DNA of 64,000 nt from Gonocerus acuteangulatus (taxonomy: Eukaryota; Arthropoda; Insecta; Hemiptera; Coreidae). The stretch is taken from assembly GCA_946811695.1 (NCBI GenBank), contig OX328132.1, positions 124,887,489-124,951,488 of the forward strand, read 5' to 3'. Every line of letters starts with the position of its first letter. Position 1 is the stretch's first letter. Below the pieces are notes generated by a model, which saw only the letters and a program-made list of their open reading frames with translations, made no database searches and was not told the DNA's origin. The position numbers were made by a program, and so were the translations under genes. Positions 44,225 to 57,069 of the stretch are shown here, piece by piece.

Positions 44225-44575
44225 GGGGAAGTTGTTGTATCTCTGACCATATACATTCATTAAACTTAAAGTTATTTACAGTGTTACTGAATAAATTTAT
44301 TTTCTGCACTGCTGTGTTGTTTTTACTTGGTCAGAGGTACAACAACCCATGGTCAAAGGTACAACATATAGTTGTACCTTTGACCACAGTACGATCATTT
44401 TTTTTTTGTTAATTAAAAAAATATAATAAATGCAAAGCTAGAACCTTGCAAAAATTAAATATGATAAACAACAGATTACTAATTACAGTAAAATAATAAA
44501 AATGAATTTAGCCTTAATATTCAAGCTAAAAAAAATTAAATTTTGCAAAGTGGTCAAAGGTACAATACCTTCCCC
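44225..44575. mobile_element. TA-flanked MITE with subterminal repeats
   Basis: Ends GGGGAAGTTGTTGTATCTCT and AGGTACAATACCTTCCCC are inverted, inside TA at 44223-44224 and 44576-44577. The motif GGTCAAAGGTACAAC recurs in both orientations (near 44330, 44352, 44375 and 44552). No coding capacity. It has the same architecture as 33042-35293 but a different motif, so a different pogo-like family is likely. Confidence 0.85.
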
Positions 44576-44686
44576 TACATTAGCCTAAATAACGAGGGTG
44601 AAGGAGACACCCAAATGTTAAGTTGACCAATTGTATTTTAGACAATTAGTAACAATTGTGCACTGTATCTCTTAATAAATAAAACA

Positions 44687-44687
<1 letters not shown>

Positions 44688-44736
<49 letters not shown>
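44688..44736. repeat. (TA)n microsatellite
   Basis: Left flank of the inverted-repeat module at 44765-45003. Confidence 0.95.
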
Positions 44737-44739
<3 letters not shown>

Positions 44740-44764
44740 TGATGTTATTTTTCGTCGCTGGGAT

Positions 44765-44999
44765 AGTATTTTTGGATGGAACGGCATTTTTCTCCAGCGG
44801 TGGTACTCCTCCTCACTTCTTCCTGGAATATTTCGATGGGTTCATCTCCATCTTCTTCAGCCAGGTACTTGTTTCTTCCTCGGTGGTAGCCAAGGGAATG
44901 ACATTGCTTCTGCCTGAAGAAGATGGAGATGAACCCATCGAAATATTCCAGGAAGAAGTGAGGCGGAGTACCACCGCTGGAGAAAAATGCCGTACCATC

Positions 45000-45003
<4 letters not shown>
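44765..45003. mobile_element. inverted-repeat module with hammerhead motifs
   Basis: Arms of about 90 bp (44771-44860 and 44909-45000) differ at only about two positions. The spacer is about 48 bp. The module is bounded by (TA)n on both sides. Each arm, read outward from the centre, contains CTGAAGA, GATGG-loop-CCATC and GAAATATT. The frames crossing it are mirror images of each other and not coding. This resembles inverted terminal modules of Penelope-like elements. Confidence 0.6.
44822..44865 (-). ncRNA. hammerhead ribozyme (candidate)
   Basis: Minus strand, in order: stem I CCTGG (44865-44861), CTGAAGA (44860-44854), stem II GATGG-AGATGAAC-CCATC, GAAA (44834-44831), minimal stem III from ATAT, H17 = T at 44827, then stem I partner CCAGG. 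Stem I and stem II each have five perfect pairs and all core bases are conserved. The plus-strand mirror near 44909 keeps the core but pairs less well in stem I. Confidence 0.7.

Positions 45004-45071
<68 letters not shown>
45002..45071. repeat. (TA)n microsatellite
   Basis: A long pure TA run on the right side of the hammerhead module. Confidence 0.95.
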
Positions 45072-45073
<2 letters not shown>

Positions 45074-45159
45074 ATTGATATATAGGGGGGTACTCAAGGT
45101 AATATGAGTTTCTGGCATAGCAAAGTGTAGCATTCCTATCCAAAATAAATACTAAGTTA

Positions 45160-48100
45160 TCTATATATATAAAAATTACCTGTAAATTTGTCTGTCTGTT
45201 TTTTATACAAATCCACACCGTTTGACCAATTTGGACCAAACTTGGCACACATGTACTTCTTGATACGGGAAATCTCCTAGGCTAGCTCAAAATCTTCTAG
45301 GCTTCACAGTTCGGGAGTAACGAGTTCGAAACTGTCAAATATAGAAGAGTGAATTGCCAGAAAAAGCCATTTTCTTTCCAGTGTTGCCTAGGTGGAGATT
45401 AGCAAGCCAACAAAACATTCTTCTTTTATTGTGAACAAATTTTCTTTCGGGAACAAAACTTCTCAGTTTAAACCTTTGTATGTTTGCCTAAATTATAGCC
45501 TTATTCTCTCAGAATTTGGACAAATATTATCATATAAGATCAATTTTCTTAATTTCTGATGAAGATGTATGTGGGGCAACACTGGGCTTCTAGAAGCCAT
45601 TAACCAATTTTTTTTTTAAGTTTGGTGTGTTTATCTAACTTCCAAAACCTTTTAGTTTCCGCAAAATTTGTGTTTTTTTTTTTTTTAATTATAGCCTTAT
45701 ATTCTTAGAATATTGACTAATATATATTAATAAATAATTTGCAATATTAAGTTTTTGATCTGTTGACTTTCCAGTTGCCATTTTCTTTCCAGTGTTGCCT
45801 AGGTAGAGATTTACAAGCGAACAAAACTTTTTTTTTTTTTTTTGCGAAAGGTTTTTCTTTTGCGAACAAAACTTTTCAATTATAACCTTTGTATGTTTAT
45901 CTAAATTATAGCCGTATATTCTCAGAATTTGGACAAATAATATCATATAAGATTAATTTTTGTACTTTTTTTGAAGATGTAGGACAACACTGGGTTCCTA
46001 GAAGCGATTAACCTATTTTTTTTTAAGTTTGATGTGTTTCCATAGTTGATTATTTTTATTTGCAAATTGCTTTTTATCACATGCATTTGCTTAAAAAAAA
46101 AACTATGTCTTCAAAATTAACCCATGCATCTGCACAGAACTTTAATAATTTAAATACTTTTAGTTCTTACCCATACCACCTAAAATCATCTATATGTGAC
46201 ATACAAAAAGTTTGTGTTTATCTAAATTATAGCCTTATATTCTCAGAATTTGGACAAATATCATATATTAGTAAGTAATTTGAAATATTAAGTTATTGAT
46301 CTGTGGACTTGCAGGTTCCCGTTAGTTTTCCATAGTTGATTTTTTTTTATTTGCAAATTGCATTTTATCTCATGCATTTGCTTAACATAAACTATGCCTT
46401 CAACATTAACCCATGGATCTGTACAGAACTTTAATAATTTAAATACTTTTATTTCTTTACCGTACCACCTAAAATCATCTATATGTAACGTACAAAAATG
46501 ATGTGTTTATCTAAATTATAACCTTATATTCTCAGATTTTGGATTAATATCATATATTAGTAAGTAATTTGAAATATTAAGTATTTGATCTGTTGATTTG
46601 GAGTTTCCCGTTTGTTTTCCATAGTTAATTTTTTTGTATTCGTGAATTGCATTTTATCTCATGAATTTGCTTAACATAAACTATGTCTTCAACATTAACC
46701 CATGGATCAGTACAGAACTTTAATAATTTAAATACTTTTAGTTCTTTACCGTACCACCTATAATCATCTATGTGTGACATGATATTTAAACATTTGGGTC
46801 ATTCCATGTCAAATCAACCCAAAAAAATAGGATCTGACACCCATGATCTCAGATTTTAATGAAACTTGGCTTGTTCATTCTTTTCATGGATATAATTAAG
46901 AATATAAAATAGTTTTTCTCAACCTCAAATAGTTTAATTTCATGCCCTGCTAAAGTATTTCAAATTTTGCAGTTATCATCGATTGGACAAAGGAAGTGCA
47001 CTTAGTTCTAGAATATAAATCATACCTATCGACCAATGTTGATGACATTTTCTATGACAATACTTCAATAAATATGGAAGCCAGAAAAAAAATAATATAA
47101 GCATGTAGGCACTATTGCCTACAAATGGTCTGAAAAAATCCCGAAGTGTTAAAATGCATTTTGTAAAAATTAAATATGGCTTTCCACACTAAGTGGAATA
47201 TCATCAAACGGTAAAAAGAAAATCACTAAAATATTTTTTTTATTATTATTCTGAAAGATATACACTATCACATGAATAAATAAAATGTATGGTTTTTTCA
47301 CTCTATTTTTTTCCGTTAAATACAAAAAATTGTTCAATTAAAATTTTAGCTAACAATATATTATTTTTTATAGTACAGCGATTTAATTTTAAAAACTATA
47401 AAAAATAACCCAAAGCTATTCAGAATGAAAACTACCTACATGTACAAAACATTCATTACTTCAGTAAAGGGTATGCTGGGCAATATAAAATTAAATACAA
47501 CTTAATTTTATCACATGTAACTGCACACCAGTAACTAACATTAAAATTTGAAGTATTAAGTTTTTAATCTGTTAACTTGCTGGTTTCAGTTTCTTTTCCA
47601 TAGTTGAATTTTTGATTTGGGAATTTCATTTTATCACATGCATTTGCTTAATAAAAAATATGTCTTTAACAGTAACCCATGGACTGTCCGAACTTATAGC
47701 AGTTTCAATATCTACTTGGCTCATACGGAGAATTGTAGTGTTTGTCATTAAACTAGATGCAACATTAGCAAACTCTACTGAGTTTTTTACATTTTTAGTT
47801 TCAGATTTGCTCATAACTTCCATTAGAGACCAAGGATTTTAATCTTTCTCCCACCCTATCTACTACACGTTTGTCATGAGCTGTAGTAAAATATTTCCGC
47901 TAAAACTTTTTGTGAAATTTTTCTGAATGTATGTAAAGCAATCTTGACATATATTTATTTTTAAACTGAGATGATGGATTATCACTGTAAATAATTTCAT
48001 TTTGACAAATCATAATTTTTTATTATTGTATCATATAATCTTATCAAAAGTGCGTATACAGAATTCATACCTTTATGTTTAGTATCGGAACAAATGAGAA

Positions 48101-48897
48101 AAGTAATGTATTTATTTTTGAAAAATAATGCTGCTGTAAATAATTGAACAGTTTCTCATGACCACAATCCTGATTGAATTTTGTTTTAACAATCGCAAGA
48201 ATAAGCCATTTCAAGAACGGATGTTTTCTTTTCATTAGTCAGTTATTTTATTTTATTTGATTCATTTATATTCATTCTTTTTTTTTTTTTTGTATTTCTT
48301 TCAATTAATTTATAATTTTGATATTATAATTTGTTTCTTTTTCAATATTATTGTTACTATTTTTATTTGTATTATTATTAAAGTTGTTATCATTACGCTA
48401 TCATATTTCTCTATTTTAATATTATTATTATTATTATTATACTTTTAAAACTCAGAAAAAAATTATAAAAAAAAAATGTATATTACTTTGATTGTAATGC
48501 AGGCAGTATTGGAAGATGGAACCTGCAGAACCTAAATGAATTCCCACAGTATAGGGATACTATATTGTGGAACAGAAAAAGAAAAAGCCATTCAATTTGT
48601 TCCTCATATAAATCCACAGCTTTTGAGCGATTTTGACGAAACTTGGCACATAGGTAGGGGTTGATACGGGGAGTGTCACAGGCTAGGTCAAAATCATCTG
48701 TCAGCTTTCTGTCTGTCTGTTTTTTCCTTATACAAATCCACACCGTTTGACCGATGTTGACCAAACTTGGCACACAGGTAGGCCTTGATACGGGAAGTGT
48801 CATAGGCAATGTGAAAAAAATCTACCAGCTGTGTGTTTGTTCCTTACAACTATATAATATAAAGTTGGTGTAGCATGGCATACTGGGTAACAGCTAG
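45160..48897 (+). mobile_element. non-autonomous Helitron (candidate)
   Basis: Begins A|TCTATATATATAAAAATTAC and soon has CTGTCTGTTTTTTATACAAA and CCAAACTTGGCACACATG, typical of animal Helitron 5' ends. It finishes GGGTAACAGCTAG|T, matching the CTRR end and A/T target. The 3' hairpin is weak (CTGGGTAACAG). The interior has a tandem array of about 290 bp and two further GACCAAACTTGGCACACAGG blocks near 48630-48790. No Rep or helicase frame is present. The end points rest on these short motifs only. Confidence 0.5.
46030..46790. repeat. about 290-bp tandem repeat
   Basis: Units start near 46040, 46330 and 46619 at TTTCCATAGTTGAT and include ATTAACCCATGGATC and TATTCTCAGAATTTGG. Partial, more diverged copies occur to the left (45480-46030) and near 47590. 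Confidence 0.8.
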
Positions 48898-49025
48898 TAT
48901 TTAATAAATCCACCACAATATTAGCATTTTGTCAACATAATTAAATTAATAAAAAGCTTATGATAAGCAATAATAAAAGCAACAGCATGGCATTACTCTA
49001 GCATGGCAGTGTAGTGAGTATAAAG

Positions 49026-49380
49026 CAGAGATGGGTATAATTTTATTTATAAATAAAAATATGAATTTATTCGTACTTTATATATTTGTAAATACGAATA
49101 TAAATAAATTCATATTCATAAGTGTGAATACAAATTTATTTGTATTCACGTATATTAAATATAAAAATACAAATAAAATTGTATTTGCAAATTTTCCTGC
49201 AAATACAAATAAATTAACAGAAAAAATAGTAAATCATCACAAAAAATGTGAATATTCACAAAAATTCAAGAGATTACAAAAAAATTCACATTAAAATTTA
49301 TGAATACAAATTTATTCACATTATAATTTGTGAATACAAATTTATTCACAATAAAATTTGCAAATAAATTATCAATTTAT
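49026..49380. mobile_element. single hAT-like terminus
   Basis: Starts CAGAGATGGGTATAATTTTA, close to the hAT-1 terminus, and is followed by alternating GAATA/TATTC blocks (for example AATACGAATATAAATAAATT) analogous to the GAATCC arrays of hAT-1. The right end and the target duplication were not found. Confidence 0.45.
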
Positions 49381-49720
49381 TCTTAGTAAGGCTAAGATGA
49401 TATTACGAAAGTTATTGAAGGTGATTTTATTTTTTAAAAACTTGTAAAATATGATCTCAATACAATATAAAGGAAGGATGGTAAGAATTGGAAATAAATT
49501 AACATTTCTCATGCTCTTCAATTTCAGGAAGTTTTATTAAATTAAAGTAATAATTCAAAGTAAATAAATAATAATTTAAATAAAAAATCCATATTTGGTG
49601 ATTTTGGTTAAATTTTAATGAACCCTTAGATCTATTGAAATTTTTAATAAGAACTTTTCTAGCCAGGTTTAAAGAAATATAATTTGTTCCTACAAAATAA
49701 CCAGCTACTAAAAACACCAC

Positions 49721-49827
<107 letters not shown>

Positions 49828-50021
49828 TTTATTTTATTGCATACAGGGTTTCCCCATTGCAAGGAGTTGACCTTATATAATGATTTTAGTCCTATATTAA
49901 TATATATTGGGTTGAAGATGTTGAAAAAATTAATAATTATTTTTATGTTTTTTGAATTAAACAACAAATTATATTGATATACTCTCTACAATAGGATAAT
50001 GTAAATGTGAATAATTCCTAC

Positions 50022-50360
50022 CTTTATTACAACTGCACACAGCTTGCTCTGATGAATTCCTTTGCAGAGGGACCACTTCTGGTATCCTCTAGACTGCAGC
50101 TTCTTCGAGATTCAAATTCACTATAGACAAACTCAATTTACTTTACGCGCTCAAATTAATTTTTCCTTTACTATTATTTATGAAATTAACAAGTTTTTTG
50201 GACATCCAGTAACTGGAGAGGTCCCAAGGAAGAAAAGGCAAGCGAGCAAACAGCTTGAGAGACGGTACGAGAGAGCCCGTCCAACTGAGAATGAAGGAAT
50301 AAGAGACTGAGTCTTCAATGGCTCGTTCACTACATCTTAGAGAGTGGGGCTTTTGGCGCG
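50022..50360 (-). promoter_or_regulatory. possible promoter and untranslated first exon
   Basis: A stretch with more CpG than its surroundings (for example GGCGCGCATCGG near 50352, GGTACGAGAGAGCCCG near 50263) ends, on the minus strand, in a donor-like AATAAAG|GTAGGAA at 50022. It lies upstream, on the same strand, of the exon 32822-32901, which has an acceptor before its leader. It could be the first exon of that gene or of another one. Confidence 0.22.
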
Positions 50361-50619
50361 CATCGGACAGTTTTTACATTGTCGCCAATGCCATCTAAAG
50401 AAGCTTTACAAAGGATATAAAAAAATAAAAATTGTTATCTTCGTGCATATAAATTTTTCACAAAACGTTGAGTCATTTATTATTTTAATCAATGTTTAAA
50501 ACATTATGTTAATTTGAATTTAAATATGGTTTTTTTCAAAAATTCTATGTTTATTCACCTTCCTATAATACCACCGTCTTATTCGCACCTTTCGGTATTC
50601 AAAGGCTTTTTAATTTAAA

Positions 50620-51260
50620 AATATCATAACAATATATATATTGGCCGTTATGACAGGGCTAGTTAATAAAATAATTAACTGCAGCCTCAGAGGATTTTCA
50701 GTCTGCAGGAGCGTGTCTCATGCACAGTGTGTTGTAGACACCCTTGTGTAGAAGAAAAAGACACTCTTTGCAAATGGTTAATTTTTAACCAGTGTCCCTA
50801 TTGGGGACAACCCAAGGACGAAACTCAGAAGCAATTATAATAGGTTATATCATCAAGCAATGTTAAAATTTGTGTATTGAATGGAGAGATAAGTAAAAGG
50901 GTTTAGAAAGCTCTTCAGAACACAGTGGAGAGATGGTAACCAAAAGAAATAGAAGGAAACAAGGTCTTCAAAAACCAAAAGTGGTTATTGAATGAATAAA
51001 AAATATATTTATACTCATATATTTAATGGATTAAAAGAATCAATATGCTTACTGAATCTTCTTTGTAGGAAAGTGAATGAACGAACATTCTAAGTATTTA
51101 AAATATCTTAAAAACATATATTAAAAAAACTTAATATTTTTTTGTAAATATTTCTTTAATTCAAGTAACAAAATACATAGTATTTATAATAATATAAAAC
51201 TAGGAAATAACTTTCATACAAATTAAAAAAAATGAAAAAACGACAAACATTTATAAAACG
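50620..51260. repeat. dispersed repeat, copy D
   Basis: Colinear with 28760-29560. This copy has a shorter TA run and lacks several small blocks. Confidence 0.75.
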
Positions 51261-51479
51261 TAAATACAGATTTTTTAACATCTACATAATTGTAATACAT
51301 TCCATCTGGTTATTACAAAATAATAATCCTGACTCTATTATTTACTAAGTATTTTCAGTACTCTTCAGTAATGCATTATAAATATTACTGAAGCATCTGA
51401 AGGTGAATTTTAATTTTCTTAATTTTATATAGGTATTTTCAATACTCTTTAGGAAAGTGAAGATGAATTGAGCATGTGA

Positions 51480-52660
51480 AGATGAATTTATACTTCCAAG
51501 GTCGAGGGTGTCAGGGTGGAAGAATATAGCAGTAGGAGAGAAGTGCTCCTTATATCCTTGGGAGTCCTGTTTCATATAGGCGAACTGATAACTTATATAG
51601 AATGCAATTCTTTGAGGAAAGTATCATTCTATATATTTATTGAATAAAATATACATATGCTCATTTATTTATTGTATTCAATAAATCGATGTGTGTACTG
51701 AATCTTCTTTGAAGGCAAGTGAATGAACAAACAATGAAATATCATCAAAATCAAGTTACGACATTCAACAAAACTAAAGTGTTTTTGTAAATAATGGAAA
51801 TATTTCTATATTTAAAGTAACAAAATACATAGTATTAATAATAAAATAATAACATAAAACTAGGAAATAACATTCATAAAACTTAGAAAGAAATGAAAAA
51901 AATGATAAACTTTTATAAAACATAAAATGAACAGTTAGAAAAGTACTTAATTTTAGACTACAAATATTTTAGAAATTTTAGAGTATATATAATACAAGAT
52001 ATTAATAAAACAATTCGTTTACATGAGACCATCAATGCATATAAACCAAAGAAAGACCAAACTTCTAGGGAGGGGGGATGCTTTTTGCTATACACTAAGA
52101 AAGGCAGAAAGTCTGCCAACTTCCTCCGGGTTTCTTCTGAGAATGAATTCGTTTTCAGACAGGGTCCTTTTTATTCCTGGTCAGGGTGGTAGGCGGGCTT
52201 TCCAGATCTATGATTGATTGACCCGTCCAGCGCTACTGGGTTCCTGTTGTGAGATGTCGAGAGTCCATGGACAAGGTATATGTAGGAGCCAGACTGAAAT
52301 AGATCTCCATTCTCAGAAAAAACACTGAGGAAGCTGGCAGAAAGTCTGGCAAAATGTCTGTTATTATCACAATTACATGGTCATATCCATAAGACCTTAA
52401 AACATTAAGTAACATGGACCGTGGATGTCTATGAGGATCATAAATGCCTTTAGTTATACAGAGAATAAATTTGAATATTTAGTTAAATAATACCTTACCA
52501 AGCCAGAGGGTTCGGTCTTTCGTTGTTTTATATACAATAAAAAGTATATCAGAATGTCAGTTATTTAAAAATGATTATACAATATGTATACATGACATGG
52601 CTATTGTTGTAGACATACAAGTTGGTCTTATGATTGATTTTGATCAGAACCTGAAATAGT
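51480..52660. repeat. dispersed repeat, copy E with decayed hammerhead module
   Basis: Matches 17260-17360 and 17670-17725 on both sides of the MITE there, then 51640-52010 matches copies A and B, and 52090-52540 matches the hammerhead module. The motif at 52328-52375 reads CTGAGGA, GCTGG, CTGGC, then AAAATGTC, so it is decayed. A splice-acceptor-like AACTATTTCAG occurs at the place of the chromoshadow exon (52645), but the sequence after it is not domain-like. Confidence 0.65.
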
Positions 52661-53123
52661 TAAAAATTGATAATTATTACTAAATATACTATAAGTACTA
52701 TTTATTTCATGTTTTATAATATGAGTTTTTATTAAAATTTATTGGAAATGAGATTTACGTTAAATTAATACTTCCCAAAATGTAATTAAAATAATGATGA
52801 TAGATATCATGAAATCATAAACATTACTTTTCCACTGTGCAATTTGGTTTCCAGCTCTGAGGTGCAGAGACATTATAATTTTTTTAGCCTTTAATCAAAG
52901 AATTTAGCTTATTTAAATCCTGATCTAATTTAGAAAAAACATATTTTTTTTCATATTTCGTAGCTATACCTAAACAGTTGATTAGAATTGATGAACGTCT
53001 ATCAAAATAATTTTCTCATGGTACTTTTATTAATTCTAGTGAACACTTTATTCACTGGAGGGCACGACCTTCCAGAAGAAACTATATATTCTCAGATTAT
53101 TCAAACGTGTTAAATTATTTCCT

Positions 53124-53354
53124 GTTTTTTTTTTTTGTTTATTTTTATTTTTTTTTTATTTATCTTTTTCTTTTCTTTTTCTTTTTTTACGGCGCATCGG
53201 CAAATCCTGGCCATTAGCGCCAGCCTCCAGGGTGCAGCCAGGAATTTTCTCAGCGAGCCCTAAGATGAGAAAATTCCTGCTGCCGGTGGGGATTGAACCC
53301 ACAATCTCCCTCTTATGAATCCAGCGCACTAGCCACTAGACCACGGGAGACCCC
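53124..53354 (-). mobile_element. tRNA-derived SINE, copy 2
   Basis: Same family as 1038-1223, read on the minus strand: TCTCCCGTGGTCTAGTGG, box B-like GGTTCAATCCC, the AGGAATTTTCTCA hairpin and a 3' GGCGC/GCGCC pair, ending in a long T-rich tract on the plus strand (53124-53188). A short duplication TATTTCCT flanks it at 53116-53123 and 53355-53362. Confidence 0.85.
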
Positions 53355-53749
53355 TATTTCCTATGTTATATATATTTTTATTAGAAATGATTAAAATATT
53401 TCATTATTATTATTATTTGATTTAATTTAATTAAAAATATCAGTTGAGTGTGAATTGTATGAACTAATAGGAATATTTGAGACTCGTTTTGCATTTTTGT
53501 TTTTAATTGAAGGAAAATAGGCTAGGAAATTAATACTAATTAAAAACGTTAGCTTCATTTCCTCTCCCAGATTTATATCTTCTTTATAAATTGTGGATAT
53601 TCTATAAATATATTACATCTATATTAATGGAAGTTGGGACAGAGTTGATGTGAAATTAATTGTTGATATTTTTTTCAGGATTTTAGAAATATACATTATT
53701 ATATTAAAAATTTAACTAAATAATGAAATGTGAATAATAAGATTACTAT

Positions 53750-53933
53750 TTAGTATGGGTTCATGTTTTCGCAGACCAAGCACTGCCAAATGTTATAATT
53801 ATAAAAGTCAAATCTCTCAATACAGTGTATGTGGTAAACTGCATAACAGTACTGGCACATGCTTCTCCGAAGTAGAACAGCCATAAAACATCGAGTACAT
53901 CTTAGTACTGGTCTTGGCATGGTGCCAAGTGAA
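53750..53933 (-). CDS. terminal exon encoding a PHD-type zinc finger
   Basis: Minus strand. A good acceptor, ATTTTTTGTTTCAG, precedes 53933. The frame entered in phase 2 stays open for 60 codons to TAA at 53752-53750. Cysteines and histidine fall as C-x2-C-x10-C-x2-C-x4-H-x2-C-x13-C-x2-C (from LRCTRCF through CQYCYAVYHIHC to IWQCLVCEN), the Cys4-His-Cys3 spacing of a PHD finger, including the conserved Trp two residues before the seventh ligand. Other frames have stops. PHD fingers usually read histone H3 tails. The upstream exons, which should lie above 53933, were not found, so the full protein is unknown. It could be a relic, but all eight ligands are intact. Confidence 0.55.
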
Positions 53934-53999
53934 CTGAAACAAAAAATAATCTTGTATTTTTGGATGTTCTAAAAATTTCTTGTAACAATTTTGAATCCT

Positions 54000-54940
54000 T
54001 TTACAGCAATTTAATGAATAATTTTTTATTTAAAATACACTTTCCTTTTTCATTTGATAGAAACAAGATTTATAATCAAATGTAAGAATACATTAGGATT
54101 TTACCAGTTTTTAAAAATGAATTAAAAAGAAATTCATGAGTGTTATCTCTACAGCTACATTACCTCGGAATGTACTAAATACATAAAGATTATTCCTTAT
54201 AGGCAATATTTTTTATATTAAATCAATATTTGATTTCTTTGTTTGGATCTCCCTCCCCTTAAATGAATTTAATATTATACTGTATACTTGAGAAAAGATA
54301 TCTTACTGAGAACTGAACCCAGATATTCCAATCGCTTACACCAACAGGAAGAAGGGCTTTGTTGGTTATATAACAAATTGCTACAGCCTGAGGTTCTCTT
54401 TATAGCTTTTGCTTCATGTGCCAGATTAATGCAGGACTCTATTCACATTAAATACGAGTTAGGATGCTTAGTCCTGCTACATTTAGGCTCTCCAGGTTGG
54501 GGGAACAGGCTCTCCGACACACAAACAGTACACTATGCTATGTTGCAGGGAGAGGGGGGATGTTAAATTACACCTTTAGCGTAATTTACCACCCCCATAC
54601 TCGTGAGAACTAAATAAACGGAGAAAAAAAAAAACCCTTGGTGGTCTTGTGACTCACATGAGAGCAAGGGATTGAAAGGAGCCAACGAATCACTGAACTG
54701 ATGGCAAGTTATAAGCGACAAAATAGAGGAAGAGATGGCAGCAGTAGCATCCCCTCCCCAGAAACCAATATGGAAAATAAACTTCCTATGGGTGTGTGAG
54801 AGAAAGTAAGGGGGAGGGGAGATAGTCAGAAGCCCAGGCTATCTAAAGGCCAGGGCAGGTTACAATACAGCCAGGCATCCTGTCATAGCAGGGTAGCCAT
54901 AATTGAGGAGTATATAACCCCTGAAGAATCCCCTCAAGAA
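54000..54940. other. unassigned DNA
   Basis: The frame 54288-54566 is the longest but has no recognisable similarity. A moderately GC-richer part (54280-54920) might be an old element. No ends or domains were seen. Confidence 0.4.
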
Positions 54941-54944
54941 TGTT

Positions 54945-55654
54945 GGTGTATTACTACCAATTTAAGCCACTTTTATTTGTTAAAGGAATAATTTTCTTAA
55001 ACATCAGTTAATCCTATCAACATTAGTATTGTGAAAGCAAAAAGACAGGAGCCATGACACTCACTAAACAAAAAATGCAATCATTTAGAAACCAAAATAA
55101 ATAAGAGAATAAAAGTAGTTTAGTGTCTCAATTTATTATTCTGAGAAACAAAGAAATCTCGTCATACTAATAATGAAAATATTTTTTAAACGCAAGCCTG
55201 GCTCAAATTTAACATTTTTCAAAAATAATTGTAAAAAACGTACCTTTTTGAAGTATTTGAGAATTTTCCGGTTATAGAACCTTCGTATACAGAACCTGCC
55301 GGATACAGAAACTTCCGTGTCACTCAGCCAAATCTGGCGGTAGAATTCTATAATAAGAAATAAAACTTTCAAATTTTTGGAATCAGAAAAAAACATTTTC
55401 TTTACACAAACGTTATTTTTATTTGAGAATAATTTAACAAAAATCAAGCCATCTTGCTTAAAATTCTAACTTACCTACCAAGGAGCTGTTCCATAAAAAA
55501 TAACGTAAACAAAACTTTTGAAAACTTTGATATAAGACAAAGGAATTGTTTATCTCTTAGAATATAATAAACCTAATAATAATTACAAGTCAGTTTATTT
55601 AGTCTTTATTAATATTTTTCGATCAATATGTTATTTATTATTGGTAAATCAAGT
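54945..55654. repeat. third copy of the 35490/37050 segment
   Basis: Matches 35490-36200 and 37050-37700 closely. At AAATCAAGTA (55648-55655) the homology is cut by the GGGAAAAGTC terminus, while the other two copies continue with ATTTTCAAAC-like sequence. That fixes the left insertion point of the next element. Confidence 0.8.
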
Positions 55655-56351
55655 AGGGAAAAGTCGGACAAAACCTGGTTCCGATTTTGTTTTTTCCAAA
55701 GCAGCTACGTGAATAAAATTGCTTCAATTTCGATTTGAATAATAAAGTAGGTCTTTAGTTCCAAATATAAATATTTTTCAGTGTAAAAGATCAATATTTT
55801 GGAGGGCAAATAAATTATTTCTGGAAGTATACAAGTACCCTATTTTATCCAACCTGGTCGGATAAAACCGGGTACATAAAATAATAATTATAAAATGTTA
55901 ATATTTTACTAATGAAATATTTATTTATAACAATAAATGGGTACAATGGCCCTCCTACACTGATGAACTATACGTGGTGTAAAAAATCACTGAACGAAAG
56001 TAATTTTGAATTTAATATATTAAGAATTTATAGTAGTTTAAGTTGATTGATCAGATCTGTAAAAAGTTTAAAAAAAAAAAAAAAAATGACAAATAAAAGT
56101 TTGATCATGTTCCTTCGCATTGCTACAGTATCATGGCTCATCAAATTGAGACACTGTTTTCAACCTTCTCGGGATTTTATCGTAGCGAACAATTCAATAC
56201 ATAAGCTACAGAGGTTTTTTCTTTTTTCTCGTCATTTTCATTTCGTATGGAGGAATCTGATTTAATGCAGAACTTCTTTTTCTTCCGTGTTTTGAGAGTT
56301 TTTTCCTTAAGGGCCATAAACATTTTTTTATGCTTTTAGAATTTATTTTCT

Positions 56352-56409
<58 letters not shown>

Positions 56410-57069
56410 GCTTCAGCTCCAGTTCTAACTTATACGGTGAAGAAGTAAGACCTTCGGCCTTTTTGAACTGGGTAAGGCCTTATTTCTCTTAGGGATATTG
56501 AGAAAGAAGACACGATACTCTGGGTAGCCTATATTTATAGAAAGGCCCGTCTTAAAAATAATAAGTGTCTATGTATTACAATTTTTAAGATGATTCTTGC
56601 TCTTTAAATATTTATAGAGGAGGAGGAAAAACATTATTTTGCAAAAAAGTTTGGTTGCCCAACTAAATTGGGTCGCTCCATACAGAACATGTTGATTAAC
56701 CTTATAGGCATTTTAAATAAAAATAAAAAAAATCATTAGATGAATTAAGTAAATAATGAAAATATAGTGATGAAACTATTAAAATAAATGAAGAAAACAA
56801 TACAAAAAAATAACGATATTATATAAAATAATACTAATAAATATACCAAAAAGTTAAATAATAATTAAATTAATAAGAAAAAACAGAGCATTTTTCAGCC
56901 TTATATTTTTTTTTTTTTAATATTTACAATCTGTATACATATGTTTACATTTAATACAATAAGGAAATATATATCTCATAAAATATTGCACAAGGAAGAA
57001 CAGAGGCGAGAAGGCAGGCATTGCTGACACTCCCTAAGGAAATAATAATGCTTTATTTAAGTATTGTGT

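Noticed and set aside
44739..45248. Overlapping frames of 106-167 codons on both strands
   Set aside because: They run through the inverted-repeat module and (TA)n and read as mirror images of each other.
52534..52645. A third chromoshadow second exon in copy E
   Set aside because: The acceptor-like site is there, but the phase-2 frame stops at the second codon and the other frame shows no domain residues.
54288..54566. 92-codon frame as a possible gene
   Set aside because: No domain, no splice or promoter context and no paralogue in the window.
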